From CAYOHR01 sp964512145 (lineage in GTDB: Bacteria; Bacteroidota; Bacteroidia; Flavobacteriales_G; JALEGO01): DNA of 64,000 nt. The stretch spans positions 1-64,000 of the forward strand of contig CAZEIM010000007.1 in assembly GCA_964512145.1 (NCBI GenBank). The letters run 5' to 3'. Below, in pieces: positions 27,045 to 36,675 of the stretch; positions within the stretch are counted from its first letter, which is position 1; the number at the start of each line of letters is the position of its first letter. The position numbers and the translations under genes are program-made. The notes below the pieces were generated by a model, which worked only from the letters and a program-made list of their open reading frames with translations, made no database searches and was not told the DNA's origin.

Positions 27045-28712
27045 ATGAAATCAGATATACAAATCTCCCGAGAAACCAACTTATTGCATATAACTGAAAT
27101 TGCAAAAAAATTAAATATTCCTTTGCAAAACATACATCAATTTGGAAATTATAAGGCCAAAATTGATACCTGTATTATTGACGAAGAAAAAATAAAAAAA
27201 TCAAATTTAATTTTAGTTACAGCTATGTCTCCAACAAAAGCCGGAAATGGGAAAACAGTAACTACCGTAAGTACGGCACTTGGATTAAATAAAATTGGAA
27301 AAAATAGTTGTGTTGTTTTAAGAGAACCATCATTAGGGCCTGTATTTGGGATGAAAGGTGGTGCAGCGGGGGGCGGATATGCACAAGTATTACCGATGGA
27401 AGATATTAACCTGCATTTTACAGGTGATTTTCATGCCATTACTTCGGCCAATAATACTATTGCCGCTTTGTTGGATAATTATCAGTACCAAAATATTAAT
27501 ACTCCAAAAGCTTTAAAACAAATTCTTTGGAGGCGTGTTTTAGATGTAAACGATAGGTCATTAAGACATATTAATACAGGCCTGGGTGGCAGAACGAATG
27601 GAATACCTCAAGAAACCGGATTTGATATTACTCCAGCTTCTGAAATAATGGCTACTTTGTGTTTAGCAAAAGACATGGATGATTTAGAGGACCGGATAAA
27701 CCAAATTGTGTTAGGCTATACGTTAGATAATAATCCTTTTACCATTAAGGATTTAGGTATTGGAGGATCGGTTCTTATTTTATTAAAAGATGCTATAATG
27801 CCTAATTTAGTGCAAACTACCGAAAATACCCCGGCTTTTATACATGGTGGTCCTTTTGCTAATATTGCACATGGTTGTAATTCCTTAGTTTCCACCAAAA
27901 TTGCTCTTTCTGTAAGCGATTATGTAGTTACTGAAGCCGGATTTGGAAGTGATTTGGGAGCAGAAAAATTTTTAAATATTAAATGTAGAGTTGGAGAAAT
28001 TCAGCCAAAGGCTTGTGTTTTAGTTGTAACTACTCAAGCCTTAAAAGTTCATGGAGGAGTACTTGAAAAAGAAAGTAAAGAACCTAATTTATCGGGACTT
28101 AAAAACGGATTGCCCAATTTATCTCGGCATATTGAAAATTTACATGCCATGGGTCAAAAAGTAGTAGTTGCTTTAAATCATTTTTATTTCGACCAAGCTC
28201 AAGAAGTTGAGTTTTTACAGCAATGGTGTAGCCATCAAAATATCCCATTCTCCATTAATAAAGGATTTGCCGAAGGAGGAGAGGGAGCCGTACATTTAGC
28301 CAAAACTTTAATAGAGATAATTCATTCAAATCCATCTTCCAATATAATGCATACATATTCTATTGAAGACAGTATCCAAGAAAAAATCAAAAAAATTGCC
28401 ACAAAAATTTATCGAGCTAAACATGTTGAATTTTCAGGGAAAGCTCAAAATACTCTAGAAAAAATAAAAAAACACGGTTGGGATAAATTTCCGGTTTGTA
28501 TTGCTAAAACACAATATTCATTTAGTGATAATCCAAAAATATATGGCGCACCTGAGGAACATACCTTACATGTTCAAGATTTAATTATTAATACTGGAGC
28601 TGGTTTTATTGTGGCAGTAGCCGGAGATATTATGAGAATGCCCGGCTTACCATTAGAGCCGGCTGCAAATAAAATGACTATAAAACATGGGGTTATTGAA
28701 GGGTTAAGCTAA
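27045..28712 (+). CDS. fhs: Formate-tetrahydrofolate ligase
   Basis: The enzyme makes 10-formyltetrahydrofolate from formate, ATP and tetrahydrofolate, feeding one-carbon units to purine and methionyl-tRNA formylation. The 555-residue protein has the nucleotide-binding loop SPTKAGNGKTVTTV, the LREPSLGPVFGMKGGAAGGG segment, INLHFTGDFHAITSANN, and FDITPASEIMATLCL. The loop differs from the textbook TPAGEGK(S/T) but is a form I know from flavobacteria. Length is normal. The promoter box is four bases from the ATG. Confidence 0.95.
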   Translation: MKSDIQISRETNLLHITEIAKKLNIPLQNIHQFGNYKAKIDTCIIDEEKIKKSNLILVTAMSPTKAGNGKTVTTVSTALGLNKIGKNSCVVLREPSLGPVFGMKGGAAGGGYAQVLPMEDINLHFTGDFHAITSANNTIAALLDNYQYQNINTPKALKQILWRRVLDVNDRSLRHINTGLGGRTNGIPQETGFDITPASEIMATLCLAKDMDDLEDRINQIVLGYTLDNNPFTIKDLGIGGSVLILLKDAIMPNLVQTTENTPAFIHGGPFANIAHGCNSLVSTKIALSVSDYVVTEAGFGSDLGAEKFLNIKCRVGEIQPKACVLVVTTQALKVHGGVLEKESKEPNLSGLKNGLPNLSRHIENLHAMGQKVVVALNHFYFDQAQEVEFLQQWCSHQNIPFSINKGFAEGGEGAVHLAKTLIEIIHSNPSSNIMHTYSIEDSIQEKIKKIATKIYRAKHVEFSGKAQNTLEKIKKHGWDKFPVCIAKTQYSFSDNPKIYGAPEEHTLHVQDLIINTGAGFIVAVAGDIMRMPGLPLEPAANKMTIKHGVIEGLS

Positions 28713-28805
28713 TCAATTACTTAAGTGCATTATTAGTTTCTGTAAAAAAACTTCAACTATATATTTTTATTAAACTATGATGTTTTAATGAAAAAAATCA
28801 TACCA

Positions 28806-30122
28806 TTACCAAGTTGGGCATGAGTCGAGCTTTCTGTTTCCAGATTCACTATATGACTTACAAAATGGAGCCTTATGAATGGGTAAATGAATACTTACAT
28901 ATGCATTTGCCCCTTTTAGTTTTGAATTAAAAAAGATAGGAACGATATGATCCGTGCCTATGTTGATATGCCAAAGCCTTAACCATAATCCAACCTGATA
29001 CATAGAATAATCAACAAAACTTAGGGGTAATCCTATACAAAGCCATTTTCGTTCATATCTTATTTGTCCAAAAATTAAATTACTCCTTTCAACATTATAC
29101 CCTTTGGCAGAAGATAACTTTTGTACTAAAACTCCACCTGCATAAAACCCATACCCAATATTTTGGTCGTATTGAACAGAAATTGCAGAAGGTAAATAGC
29201 TTGTGTTTTCATTGGTAATATTTAATGATTGCTGACCATTTAATACCTCCTCCGTTTGTTCTACCGAAATAGTGTTTGTAAACGTTCCATACTCATATCC
29301 TTCTTTATATTTTATATATCCTAAATCAATTAAAGAGGCTCCTACTCTGTAATAGTAATTTGGTTTTCGGCACCCCGACTTTTTAGAATGCGGAATATAA
29401 TGATCAACATTTTCTTTCATATATTTATACGTAAATCCAATATTTCCACTAAATCCTGTGCCTGAACCAAATATGTGTTCGGTAACCGCATATTTCGCGT
29501 CCATATCGTAAAAAAACTGCATGTTATTTGAATTTTCAAATGTGCTGCTATTTGCTACAATACTTGCTTGTCCAAATCCCATTAAATAATTTAATAATAT
29601 ACCCCCTTGCCAAATATGATGACCTTTAGCCGAAATTAACCTGCTATAAGAGGCTCCGAATTGTGCCCACGACATATATTTTAACCGTGCATTGTTCATG
29701 TTAAATGCTCCTTCTGAAAATTCTAAATCGGTATTTTGCTCAAATATTTTAGGTATGTTATTTAAGTTTTGATAGGCTCTAAATAAAGAGTGTATCCCTA
29801 TAGTATTTCGGCCAATGGCAATGGTTGCCGAAGGACCAATAATTTGTGCGTTAGAATACATACGAACTTTTTGTATGTTCGTATCAGCCTCTAATCTTTC
29901 AATATTCGATATTCCTAATATGTTGCTATTGGGAGCATAAACATAATTATTGAGTAAAAATGCAGATGCCCCTATACATTGTATATCCAACCATACTTTA
30001 GGATCAGCAGTTAACGATGGGTTAATTTGCACGTGGTTTGTAGGTAAATAATTATCGCTAATGAGTCCCCCCATTTCTTGGGAAAACAGATTAAAAGAGC
30101 AAGAACTAGTAAATATTACCAA
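28806..30122 (-). CDS. PorP/SprF family T9SS-associated membrane protein
   Basis: PorP/SprF proteins are outer-membrane barrels that work with the type IX secretion system or with single T9SS adhesins. The 438-residue protein has the pattern of the family: an N-terminal LFSQEMGGLISDNYLPTNHVQINPSLTADP, then barrel-like strands such as GSGTGFSGNIGFTYKYMKEN and a run of Tyr and Gly residues. The start is uncertain: the only in-frame near start is TTG at 30122, which cuts the signal peptide short. Upstream codons reading KIWPKLSLIVLVIFTSS, with no in-frame ATG, suggest the true start is at a rare codon (an ATT near 30170) or elsewhere. Confidence 0.82.
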   Translation of the reverse strand: MVIFTSSCSFNLFSQEMGGLISDNYLPTNHVQINPSLTADPKVWLDIQCIGASAFLLNNYVYAPNSNILGISNIERLEADTNIQKVRMYSNAQIIGPSATIAIGRNTIGIHSLFRAYQNLNNIPKIFEQNTDLEFSEGAFNMNNARLKYMSWAQFGASYSRLISAKGHHIWQGGILLNYLMGFGQASIVANSSTFENSNNMQFFYDMDAKYAVTEHIFGSGTGFSGNIGFTYKYMKENVDHYIPHSKKSGCRKPNYYYRVGASLIDLGYIKYKEGYEYGTFTNTISVEQTEEVLNGQQSLNITNENTSYLPSAISVQYDQNIGYGFYAGGVLVQKLSSAKGYNVERSNLIFGQIRYERKWLCIGLPLSFVDYSMYQVGLWLRLWHINIGTDHIVPIFFNSKLKGANAYVSIHLPIHKAPFCKSYSESGNRKLDSCPTW

Positions 30123-30336
30123 TACAATGAGTGATAATTTAGGCCATATTTTTTCGGTCGCTTTCAGAATAGTTAAGATATAAAATGACTGGAATTTATA
30201 AAATTTTAAATATTATTTTTTATCAACAAGCTTTATTTTCATTCAAAATTATATTAAAAATACCTTACATAGTAACAAAAGCATACTTTAAAGAGTATAA
30301 GCCATTATGTTTTGCCATAAACAGTATTTAATAATA

Positions 30337-30861
30337 ATGAACAGATTTGTTTTTTTATATTGTATAGTACAGTTCTGTTTTATTAAAAGCGCATATAATC
30401 AAATTTATTTAGATCACATGGTTATTGGCAGTATTGGAGCCAGCTCAACTACTCAAAACATACAACTATCTTATACCTTAGGAGAACCTGTAACACAAAC
30501 ATTAAGCTCAGAAAGCTTTTTTTTTACTCAAGGATTTCATCAGCCTAGTATTGTATCAAATGAAATTCAATCTGATACTTGTCCGCTATTAGTATACAAT
30601 GGTATTTCTCCTAACAACGACCACAGAAACGATTTCTGGTATATCGGAAATATTGAAATACTTCCTGAAAACGAAGTGTTTATATACGATAGGGCAGGAA
30701 CATTAATGTGGTATAAAAAAGATTATAACAATACCAATAATAGCTGGTTGGGTGAAAAAAATTCCGGAGAAAAGCTACCTCCCGGAACCTATTTTTACAT
30801 TATTTCATCGGTATATTTACAAAAAAACGAATGCGTAGGATGGGTAGAAATAATACCATAA
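30337..30861 (+). CDS. Small T9SS cargo with type B (CHU_C-like) domain
   Basis: The 174-residue product (from the ATG at 30337) has a signal peptide cut near SAYNQ, a short domain with LDHMVIGSIGASSTTQNIQLSYTLG found before many Bacteroidota secretion tails, and a CHU_C/gliding-associated C-terminal domain with LLVYNGISPNNDHRNDFWYIGNI. That domain is the type B T9SS sorting signal. Unlike most such proteins, which carry large adhesive regions, almost nothing else remains. The end overlaps the next PorP gene by 31 bases, which suggests translational coupling. An in-frame ATG at 30307 would add ten residues. Confidence 0.82.
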   Translation: MNRFVFLYCIVQFCFIKSAYNQIYLDHMVIGSIGASSTTQNIQLSYTLGEPVTQTLSSESFFFTQGFHQPSIVSNEIQSDTCPLLVYNGISPNNDHRNDFWYIGNIEILPENEVFIYDRAGTLMWYKKDYNNTNNSWLGEKNSGEKLPPGTYFYIISSVYLQKNECVGWVEIIP

Positions 30862-31787
30862 AATATATTCTAATAGTGTGCTTTGGGGTACAATCATTGT
30901 ATGTGAAATCACAACAAGATCCATTATTTAATAAGTACATGTTTAATCCATTATTTATAAATCCTGCATATGCAGGAACCCGTGAGGCTGTTAGTACTGT
31001 TTTAATGCACAGATCCCAATGGCTTGGATTTGATGGAGCTCCTATTACACAAACTTTATCTATTCACGCTCCCATGTCTCAAAAAAAAATGGGTATTGGA
31101 GTAAATTTTATGAGAGATCAAATTGGTCCAACAACGAATTATGGAATTTTAGGAAATTATGCGTACAGAATTAGATTATGGCAAGGAAAATTAGGTTTTG
31201 GGATAAGAGCAGGTTTATATAACTATAACTTTTTTTGGAATAAACTAATTTTAAAAGACGAGGAGGTTTCTCCCATTATATTTAATAATTCGTATTGGAC
31301 ACCTAGTTTCGACTTTGGAGTACGATATCACGATAAAAATACGTATGCCGGACTTACCGTTTCGCATATTAACCAACCATCGCTTAATAAAAATATGTTA
31401 AGTAATAGTTTGTACGACAGTGCAAATTATGCATATGGACTAATACCACATATTAAACTTATGGGTGGGTATGCATTTGAAATACATGAGGGAATTGTAT
31501 TTAAACCATCTTTTTTAGTACAAACCTCTACTTCGCTTAATACCATTGCTGATGTAAATGCCAGTATATTACTAAATAATGTGCTTTGGGCAGGGGCTAC
31601 CTATAGAACCAATAAAACAATTATAGCCATTGTACAGTATGATATTAATGAGTTTTGGAGCTTGGGTTATTCCTATGATATAATATTAAATAACTTGGTT
31701 TATCACAATGCTGGCTCGCATGAATTATTCTTAAGGTATGAATTTGAGTGGAAAAAGTCTAAAATGCTATCGCCTAGATATTTTTAA
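30831..31787 (+). CDS. PorP/SprF family T9SS-associated membrane protein
   Basis: The 318-residue barrel protein has the family motif QQDPLFNKYMFNPLFINPAYAGTRE, then GVNFMRDQIGPTTNYGI and YAYRIRLWQGKLGFGIRAGLYNYN, and a C-terminal beta-strand end ELFLRYEFEW. The start is ATG at 30831 (or 30840), inside the preceding T9SS-cargo gene. SprF is needed in Flavobacterium for export of SprB; a PorP/SprF gene directly after a type B cargo gene fits this partner arrangement. It converges with the SGNH-like gene at 31794. Confidence 0.9.
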   Translation: MRRMGRNNTIKYILIVCFGVQSLYVKSQQDPLFNKYMFNPLFINPAYAGTREAVSTVLMHRSQWLGFDGAPITQTLSIHAPMSQKKMGIGVNFMRDQIGPTTNYGILGNYAYRIRLWQGKLGFGIRAGLYNYNFFWNKLILKDEEVSPIIFNNSYWTPSFDFGVRYHDKNTYAGLTVSHINQPSLNKNMLSNSLYDSANYAYGLIPHIKLMGGYAFEIHEGIVFKPSFLVQTSTSLNTIADVNASILLNNVLWAGATYRTNKTIIAIVQYDINEFWSLGYSYDIILNNLVYHNAGSHELFLRYEFEWKKSKMLSPRYF

Positions 31788-31789
31788 TG

Positions 31790-31808
31790 TTCTTTATTTA
31801 ATAAAGAA
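31790..31808. terminator. Possible two-way terminator between convergent genes
   Basis: TTCTTTATT and AATAAAGAA pair across one base, with T runs after it (plus strand). It overlaps the end of the SGNH-like gene (31794). Weak stem; support is only moderate. Confidence 0.35.
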
Positions 31809-32840
31809 TTTTTGTAGTTTCGGATTGCTTAATAAGTCTTGACGGAGTTTTTTGCAAAAGGCATTAGCTCCGTATGAATTTAAGTGACTGGAATCTTTAT
31901 AATCTTCATCTTTTAAGGGGAAATTTGCATAATTTAAAAAATGAAAGTTTGCGTATTTACCAGATAATTGGCTCATGAGTGTAATTATTTCTGAATAGTT
32001 TTTTATACCCGACATTTCACTGGGATGTTGTGGGGTGTATACTAAAATAAAATCTCTTGAAGGATTATTCTTAAGTATGTTTTCAAAGACTTTAATACGT
32101 GCCGTATCGTAATCGAACAGTAAAAATTTATCTAAATATCTTTTTTTTAGTACTTCCTCATACGAAACAATTGCCTTTGGATTATTTATTTTTTCTATTA
32201 ACATAGTATGAGAAGCCATAGCATCCATTCTTCCTCGCACAAATTTTTCAAATACTTCCGGTTTAGCTCTTTTATAGGATATAATAGAGCCTTTTGAAAA
32301 TATTTTATCACTTCCTAAAGATTCGCGCAAATCATTATTAATAAAATTCATATAATTTCCGTAATATCTTAAACCCGGAATAAAGTAATAATACTCTAAA
32401 CGATTGTATTTTTTTAAGTAATTATATACTCTTGAATCGCTTACATTGGGAACATACGTGGCTACATTTATAGTGTGTGCAGGGTTATGTACAAAAAATC
32501 GATGATTAAACTCTATAATAATTGGAGTGTTTTTTTTCTTTTCTGTTTCAATTTGTAACAGTAGTTCAATGACATCAAAATTACTTCTAGGCATAGCATA
32601 GTTATATACATTTTGCGCAATTGAATCGGGAATAAAGGCACTTCGGGCTTTTGAGCTACCAAAAACAGGAATTTCATTTTCTTCTGTTGAGTGTATTAAT
32701 CGGTTTAATTTATTAAAATTTGAAAAAGGGTTTTTTCTAATAATAAATTTTTCGTATACAACGTCTAACACTAAAGAAACACAAACAAAGCTTACAAAAA
32801 ATTGTAAACATAAAATCCATATTTTTCTTTTGTCTTGCAT
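31794..32840 (-). CDS. SGNH-like protein paired with an MBOAT acyltransferase
   Basis: The 348-residue protein has one N-terminal membrane helix (residues 7-25) and a periplasmic domain. The serine in VFGSSKARSAF and the D/H pair in DSSHLNSYGANAFCKK correspond to the SGNH nucleophile block and the DxxH block of AlgJ/DltD-like proteins. Such proteins hand acyl groups to a polysaccharide after an MBOAT protein moves them across the membrane. It overlaps the MBOAT gene by one base, which supports that partnership. The substrate is unknown. Confidence 0.7.
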   Translation of the reverse strand: MQDKRKIWILCLQFFVSFVCVSLVLDVVYEKFIIRKNPFSNFNKLNRLIHSTEENEIPVFGSSKARSAFIPDSIAQNVYNYAMPRSNFDVIELLLQIETEKKKNTPIIIEFNHRFFVHNPAHTINVATYVPNVSDSRVYNYLKKYNRLEYYYFIPGLRYYGNYMNFINNDLRESLGSDKIFSKGSIISYKRAKPEVFEKFVRGRMDAMASHTMLIEKINNPKAIVSYEEVLKKRYLDKFLLFDYDTARIKVFENILKNNPSRDFILVYTPQHPSEMSGIKNYSEIITLMSQLSGKYANFHFLNYANFPLKDEDYKDSSHLNSYGANAFCKKLRQDLLSNPKLQKFFIK

Positions 32841-34234
32841 TAAAACTGAAAATAAATAAACTGATTTTTCATGTCTTGTCCTAAAAATATGATTAATATA
32901 AGCATGATCAAAATGTATAAGCCATTGTTTTTAAACTTTAACTCACGATTAAAAAATATGGTAAAAAACAATAAAGTTGAAACAAATAAAGCAATATAAA
33001 GGTCAATCTTATACATTGAAAATAACTCTGAAATATCCAGTCTAAAATCGGTGAATATTTTTTTATAAATAACAAGAGCATCGTCCATGTTTTGAGATCT
33101 AAATAACACCCCTCCGAGTATTAGCAAATTATAGTTCCATAAGCTTAATAAAAACACTCCAAGTTTTGAATTATTAAAGTTTTCTAAGGGTTTAATTCCC
33201 TTATACATTTTTTGCAAAGCCATTAGTACAGCAAAAAAAGCTCCATATATTATAAACGTCCATTTAGCGCCATGCCATAAGCCAATTAATATCAACACAA
33301 TAAATCCGGCAAGGCCCCCACTGGCTTTACCTCCTTTAACCAAAGGGGTAAACAAATAATCTTTTAGCCACGAGGTTAATGAAATGTGCCAACGACTCCA
33401 AAATTTTTGTATACTGGTTGACCATAAGGGGCGATTAAAGTTTTCCATCAATTGCACTCCCATTAAACGAGCAGAGCCCACAGCAATGTCTGAATATCCT
33501 GAAAAATCTCCAAATAATTGAGCACTAAATATAATGGTAGTTAAATACAGTTGAATTCCGGTAGGCTGATCAACATTAGAAAACATAGCATCTACATACA
33601 CCGAGCAATTATCGGCAACTACAACCTTTTTAAAAAAACCTAGTAAAATTTTATTAATACCATATCTAAAATCTTCAAAATTTACCTTTGGTTTTTGATG
33701 AAGCTGAGGAATTAACCTATCTGCACGCTCTATAGGACCTGCTACTAATTGGGGGAAATAAGAAACATACAACAAAAAGTACCCCAAATGTTTTTCGGCT
33801 TTAGCCTCACCTCGGTAAACATCAATAGTATAGCTTAACGTTTGAAATGTATAAAACGAAATACCTACCGGCAATAAAATATCGTAGGGTTTTGACCCAT
33901 AAAATATATTAAATTGGGCTGCAATCATGCCAAGGTTGTAATTAAAAAAATTAAAGTATTTAAAAAAGAACAACATGCCTAAATTGAGTGATAAACTGGC
34001 TAATAAGTATTTAGTTCGCTCTTTTTTATGGTTTGTTTGCGACATTTTTATGCCGGCCCAATAATCTATAAGGCTGGATGCGATTATAAGCAACAAATAT
34101 TCTACTCTCCAACAGGCGTAAAAATAATAACTGGCTGCCAATAAGAAAAACCATCGAAATTTGTGTGGAATTAGATAAAATACGAGCAATACAATGGGTA
34201 AGAATAGTATGTAATCAAATGAATTAAACAGCAT
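32840..34234 (-). CDS. MBOAT O-acyltransferase (AlgI-like)
   Basis: The 464-residue inner-membrane protein has about ten to twelve membrane segments and the AlgI features: LPVGISFYTFQTLSYTIDVYRGE, PQLVAGPIERADRLIPQL, a conserved FWSRWHISLTSWLKDYLF, and the catalytic histidine region LWHGAKWTFIIYG. It would move acetyl groups across the membrane for O-acetylation of an exopolysaccharide or cell wall polymer. It lies between an SGNH-like gene and a Wzc-like gene, all in the same direction with gaps of one or two bases. Confidence 0.92.
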   Translation of the reverse strand: MLFNSFDYILFLPIVLLVFYLIPHKFRWFFLLAASYYFYACWRVEYLLLIIASSLIDYWAGIKMSQTNHKKERTKYLLASLSLNLGMLFFFKYFNFFNYNLGMIAAQFNIFYGSKPYDILLPVGISFYTFQTLSYTIDVYRGEAKAEKHLGYFLLYVSYFPQLVAGPIERADRLIPQLHQKPKVNFEDFRYGINKILLGFFKKVVVADNCSVYVDAMFSNVDQPTGIQLYLTTIIFSAQLFGDFSGYSDIAVGSARLMGVQLMENFNRPLWSTSIQKFWSRWHISLTSWLKDYLFTPLVKGGKASGGLAGFIVLILIGLWHGAKWTFIIYGAFFAVLMALQKMYKGIKPLENFNNSKLGVFLLSLWNYNLLILGGVLFRSQNMDDALVIYKKIFTDFRLDISELFSMYKIDLYIALFVSTLLFFTIFFNRELKFKNNGLYILIMLILIIFLGQDMKNQFIYFQF

Positions 34235-34235
34235 A

Positions 34236-36599
34236 TTATAATCTATTAAATAAATCTATTACCCAATTCCATGGATTTCTTGTCCTATTTTTATATTTAT
34301 CGTACTGTAAACCAAGTATATTTAAGTGTTCAAACGTGTAATTTAAGCAAAAAAACACCGTATTTAAATTATTAGTATGAATTACTTGTTGGCTTTCATA
34401 TAATTCTGGCAAAGTACTTTTTTTTCTGCCCACTACCCAAATTGAAGCATCAGAAGATTTGCATAATGACAGAACACCAGGCATACTAGAGTATGGAGGA
34501 GTTATATATATAACGCAATCAGCCTTCAAATAACTATTATCGTTATACACTTGAATTATATCCTCTGCATTGTTTTGTATATAATCATGTAAAACCACAT
34601 AATGTAATGTGTCGGATATAGTATAGTTGGTAATGAGGTTGTTTTTAGTGTGGGTGTATTTTTCATTTACATTCAACTGATTTTGATACTTTTTATGATA
34701 TATATTTAAATTTACCAATACTACTTTTTTACCTTCTAAACTCAATTTTTTAGCTAATGAAACTGCTATGTAATATTTTCCTTCTCCATGCTTATGAGAG
34801 GTAAAAACTATTTTTTTTAGGGGTTTTTCGGTTCTGAATAAAAGGTTTGTATATATTTTTTCGATATCTGTTAATGCTACTTTATTGGTTGTTATATCTG
34901 CAAACAATGGGTTTGATATGTTGGCATAATTTATATTTCCTAAATACTGTTTTTCTTGAACAGAATTTAGCACATCCGATGTTTCCAATACTTTATTGCT
35001 TAACAGTCTTCGAATACCTAATATTGCAATAGGTGTAAATAAGCCTAAAATAATAGCAACCGGAAATACTAATATTGGGTTAGGAAAAAAAGGCTCTGTA
35101 GATGTAATATAGGGCTGCTCATTAACTCTAAAATCGGGTGCAATAGATGAAATACTAATTTCGAGCTCGGAGCGTTTTCGCTGATAATCGTTATACAGTT
35201 CGTTGTTAGCATTAAACTCCCTTTCTAATCGAACAAGTTGTTTTTCTGCTTCAGGTAAACTTGCCAAACTATATTCTAATTCAGCCACTCTTTTTTCCAT
35301 CGTTTGAAGCGTGATATCGTTTGATTTTTCAAAACCTGAAACTGTTTCTAAAATGGTTCTTTTATTGGCTTGAATATTGCTAACAATGTTTTGATATACA
35401 GGATTTTGTGTATTTCCTTGTTTTTCAAATGCATTTTTTTCTAATTGTAAGGTTACTAAATCTTGAGTTAATTTTATAAGCACTTGATCTTGTATTCCGT
35501 ATGCTTCAGGAGAAATAAGTTGATCAATATCTTTATTGGTTTGTAGTAAGTTTTTTAAATATCCGTAATACTCTTGCCTTGACTGGATATTAATTTTATC
35601 GTTTTCTAACTCGATAATGCGCCCTAACACCATTTCGGCTTTTCGACTAATCTCTTGTAATCCGTAAGCTTTTCGGTAGTCTTTAATATTTTCTTCATTT
35701 AATGCGATTAGATCTTTTAACCGATTAATTTCAGATTCAACTGTTTTTAGGGTACTTCTTAAAACTCCTGTTTTATGCTCTAAATGAGTTTCAATAAAGG
35801 TTTGATTTAAGGTAGTAAAAAAATCCAATAATTTTTGCTTATTAGATCCTTTTAAAGATAAACTCATAATACTGGCATCTATTTCTTGCGGTAAAACCTC
35901 TATTCCATCTACGTAATTCAGGGTTAAATCTTCCATATCGTTGATTACAAATGCATAAGAATTTTCGAGTGGATTTTCTAATCCTAAAGTTCGTTTTTTA
36001 AAAATACTGGTATCAACCAAACTCACTTTAAATTTAATTCCGAGGGTATCAATCCATTCTGAAAAATTATATACGCCACTTAATTCAAATGCTTTGTCTT
36101 TTAAAGGGTATGGATAATTTCCACTCGCTTCTAAACTAAATTTTTTATAATCAATAAATTGTATTTGAAATGGAATATTATAAGGTGTTTCTTCCCGTAT
36201 AAAAGTCATTTTTTCATCGTCTAATTCAACATAGAAAGGAGAATTTTTATAAATGTCTTTATACAATAAAATACCTTTTTTTTGATAGGTAATATCAAAA
36301 GGCAGCTTAATAAGGGTGTTAAATATTAAAGGGTGTGTTTTTAAATTGATGCGTTGGTTTACAAAATAATTAGTTCCTTCTTTTTCGAAAGGTTGCATTC
36401 CAACGATAATTCGATTAGGATCTTCGTATCGCTGAGGTTTTTCGATTAAAATAGATGTTTTTGCTTCAAAAAAGGGGGGTACATCCTTATTTATATATAT
36501 TCCAACAACCAGCCAAAGTATTAAGGATATGGCAAAATAAGGCCATGCCTTTAAAAAGTAACGAATAATTTTCAAGAAATCTATTTCGTCTTTTAACAA
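34236..36599 (-). CDS. Wzc-like polysaccharide export protein with degenerate kinase domain
   Basis: The 787-residue protein has the Wzz/Wzc layout: a cytoplasmic N-terminus, a membrane helix (about 16-35), a long coiled-coil periplasmic region (about 60-490) with many ELE/LEK heptads, a second membrane helix near 505-525, and a C-terminal P-loop domain. In that domain Walker A reads SHKHGEGKYY (G605 to K608) in place of the usual GKS/GKT, the Walker A' aspartate is gone (VVLVNLNIY), and the Walker B position reads VIYITPP in place of an IIDTPP-like form. The Tyr-rich tail of tyrosine kinases is nearly absent. It is probably a chain-length or export protein with an inactive kinase. Start is TTG at 36599. 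Confidence 0.8.
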   Translation of the reverse strand: MLKDEIDFLKIIRYFLKAWPYFAISLILWLVVGIYINKDVPPFFEAKTSILIEKPQRYEDPNRIIVGMQPFEKEGTNYFVNQRINLKTHPLIFNTLIKLPFDITYQKKGILLYKDIYKNSPFYVELDDEKMTFIREETPYNIPFQIQFIDYKKFSLEASGNYPYPLKDKAFELSGVYNFSEWIDTLGIKFKVSLVDTSIFKKRTLGLENPLENSYAFVINDMEDLTLNYVDGIEVLPQEIDASIMSLSLKGSNKQKLLDFFTTLNQTFIETHLEHKTGVLRSTLKTVESEINRLKDLIALNEENIKDYRKAYGLQEISRKAEMVLGRIIELENDKINIQSRQEYYGYLKNLLQTNKDIDQLISPEAYGIQDQVLIKLTQDLVTLQLEKNAFEKQGNTQNPVYQNIVSNIQANKRTILETVSGFEKSNDITLQTMEKRVAELEYSLASLPEAEKQLVRLEREFNANNELYNDYQRKRSELEISISSIAPDFRVNEQPYITSTEPFFPNPILVFPVAIILGLFTPIAILGIRRLLSNKVLETSDVLNSVQEKQYLGNINYANISNPLFADITTNKVALTDIEKIYTNLLFRTEKPLKKIVFTSHKHGEGKYYIAVSLAKKLSLEGKKVVLVNLNIYHKKYQNQLNVNEKYTHTKNNLITNYTISDTLHYVVLHDYIQNNAEDIIQVYNDNSYLKADCVIYITPPYSSMPGVLSLCKSSDASIWVVGRKKSTLPELYESQQVIHTNNLNTVFFCLNYTFEHLNILGLQYDKYKNRTRNPWNWVIDLFNRL

Positions 36600-36675
36600 G
36601 ATACAATATAGTTAATGTATAAAAATACAAGTAAACTTTTTTGGTACATCGTCCTAAAAAAATGTTTATTCATAA

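Noticed and set aside
34236..36599. Active tyrosine kinase of the Wzc type
   Set aside because: Key aspartates and the tail tyrosines are missing, so I do not claim kinase activity.
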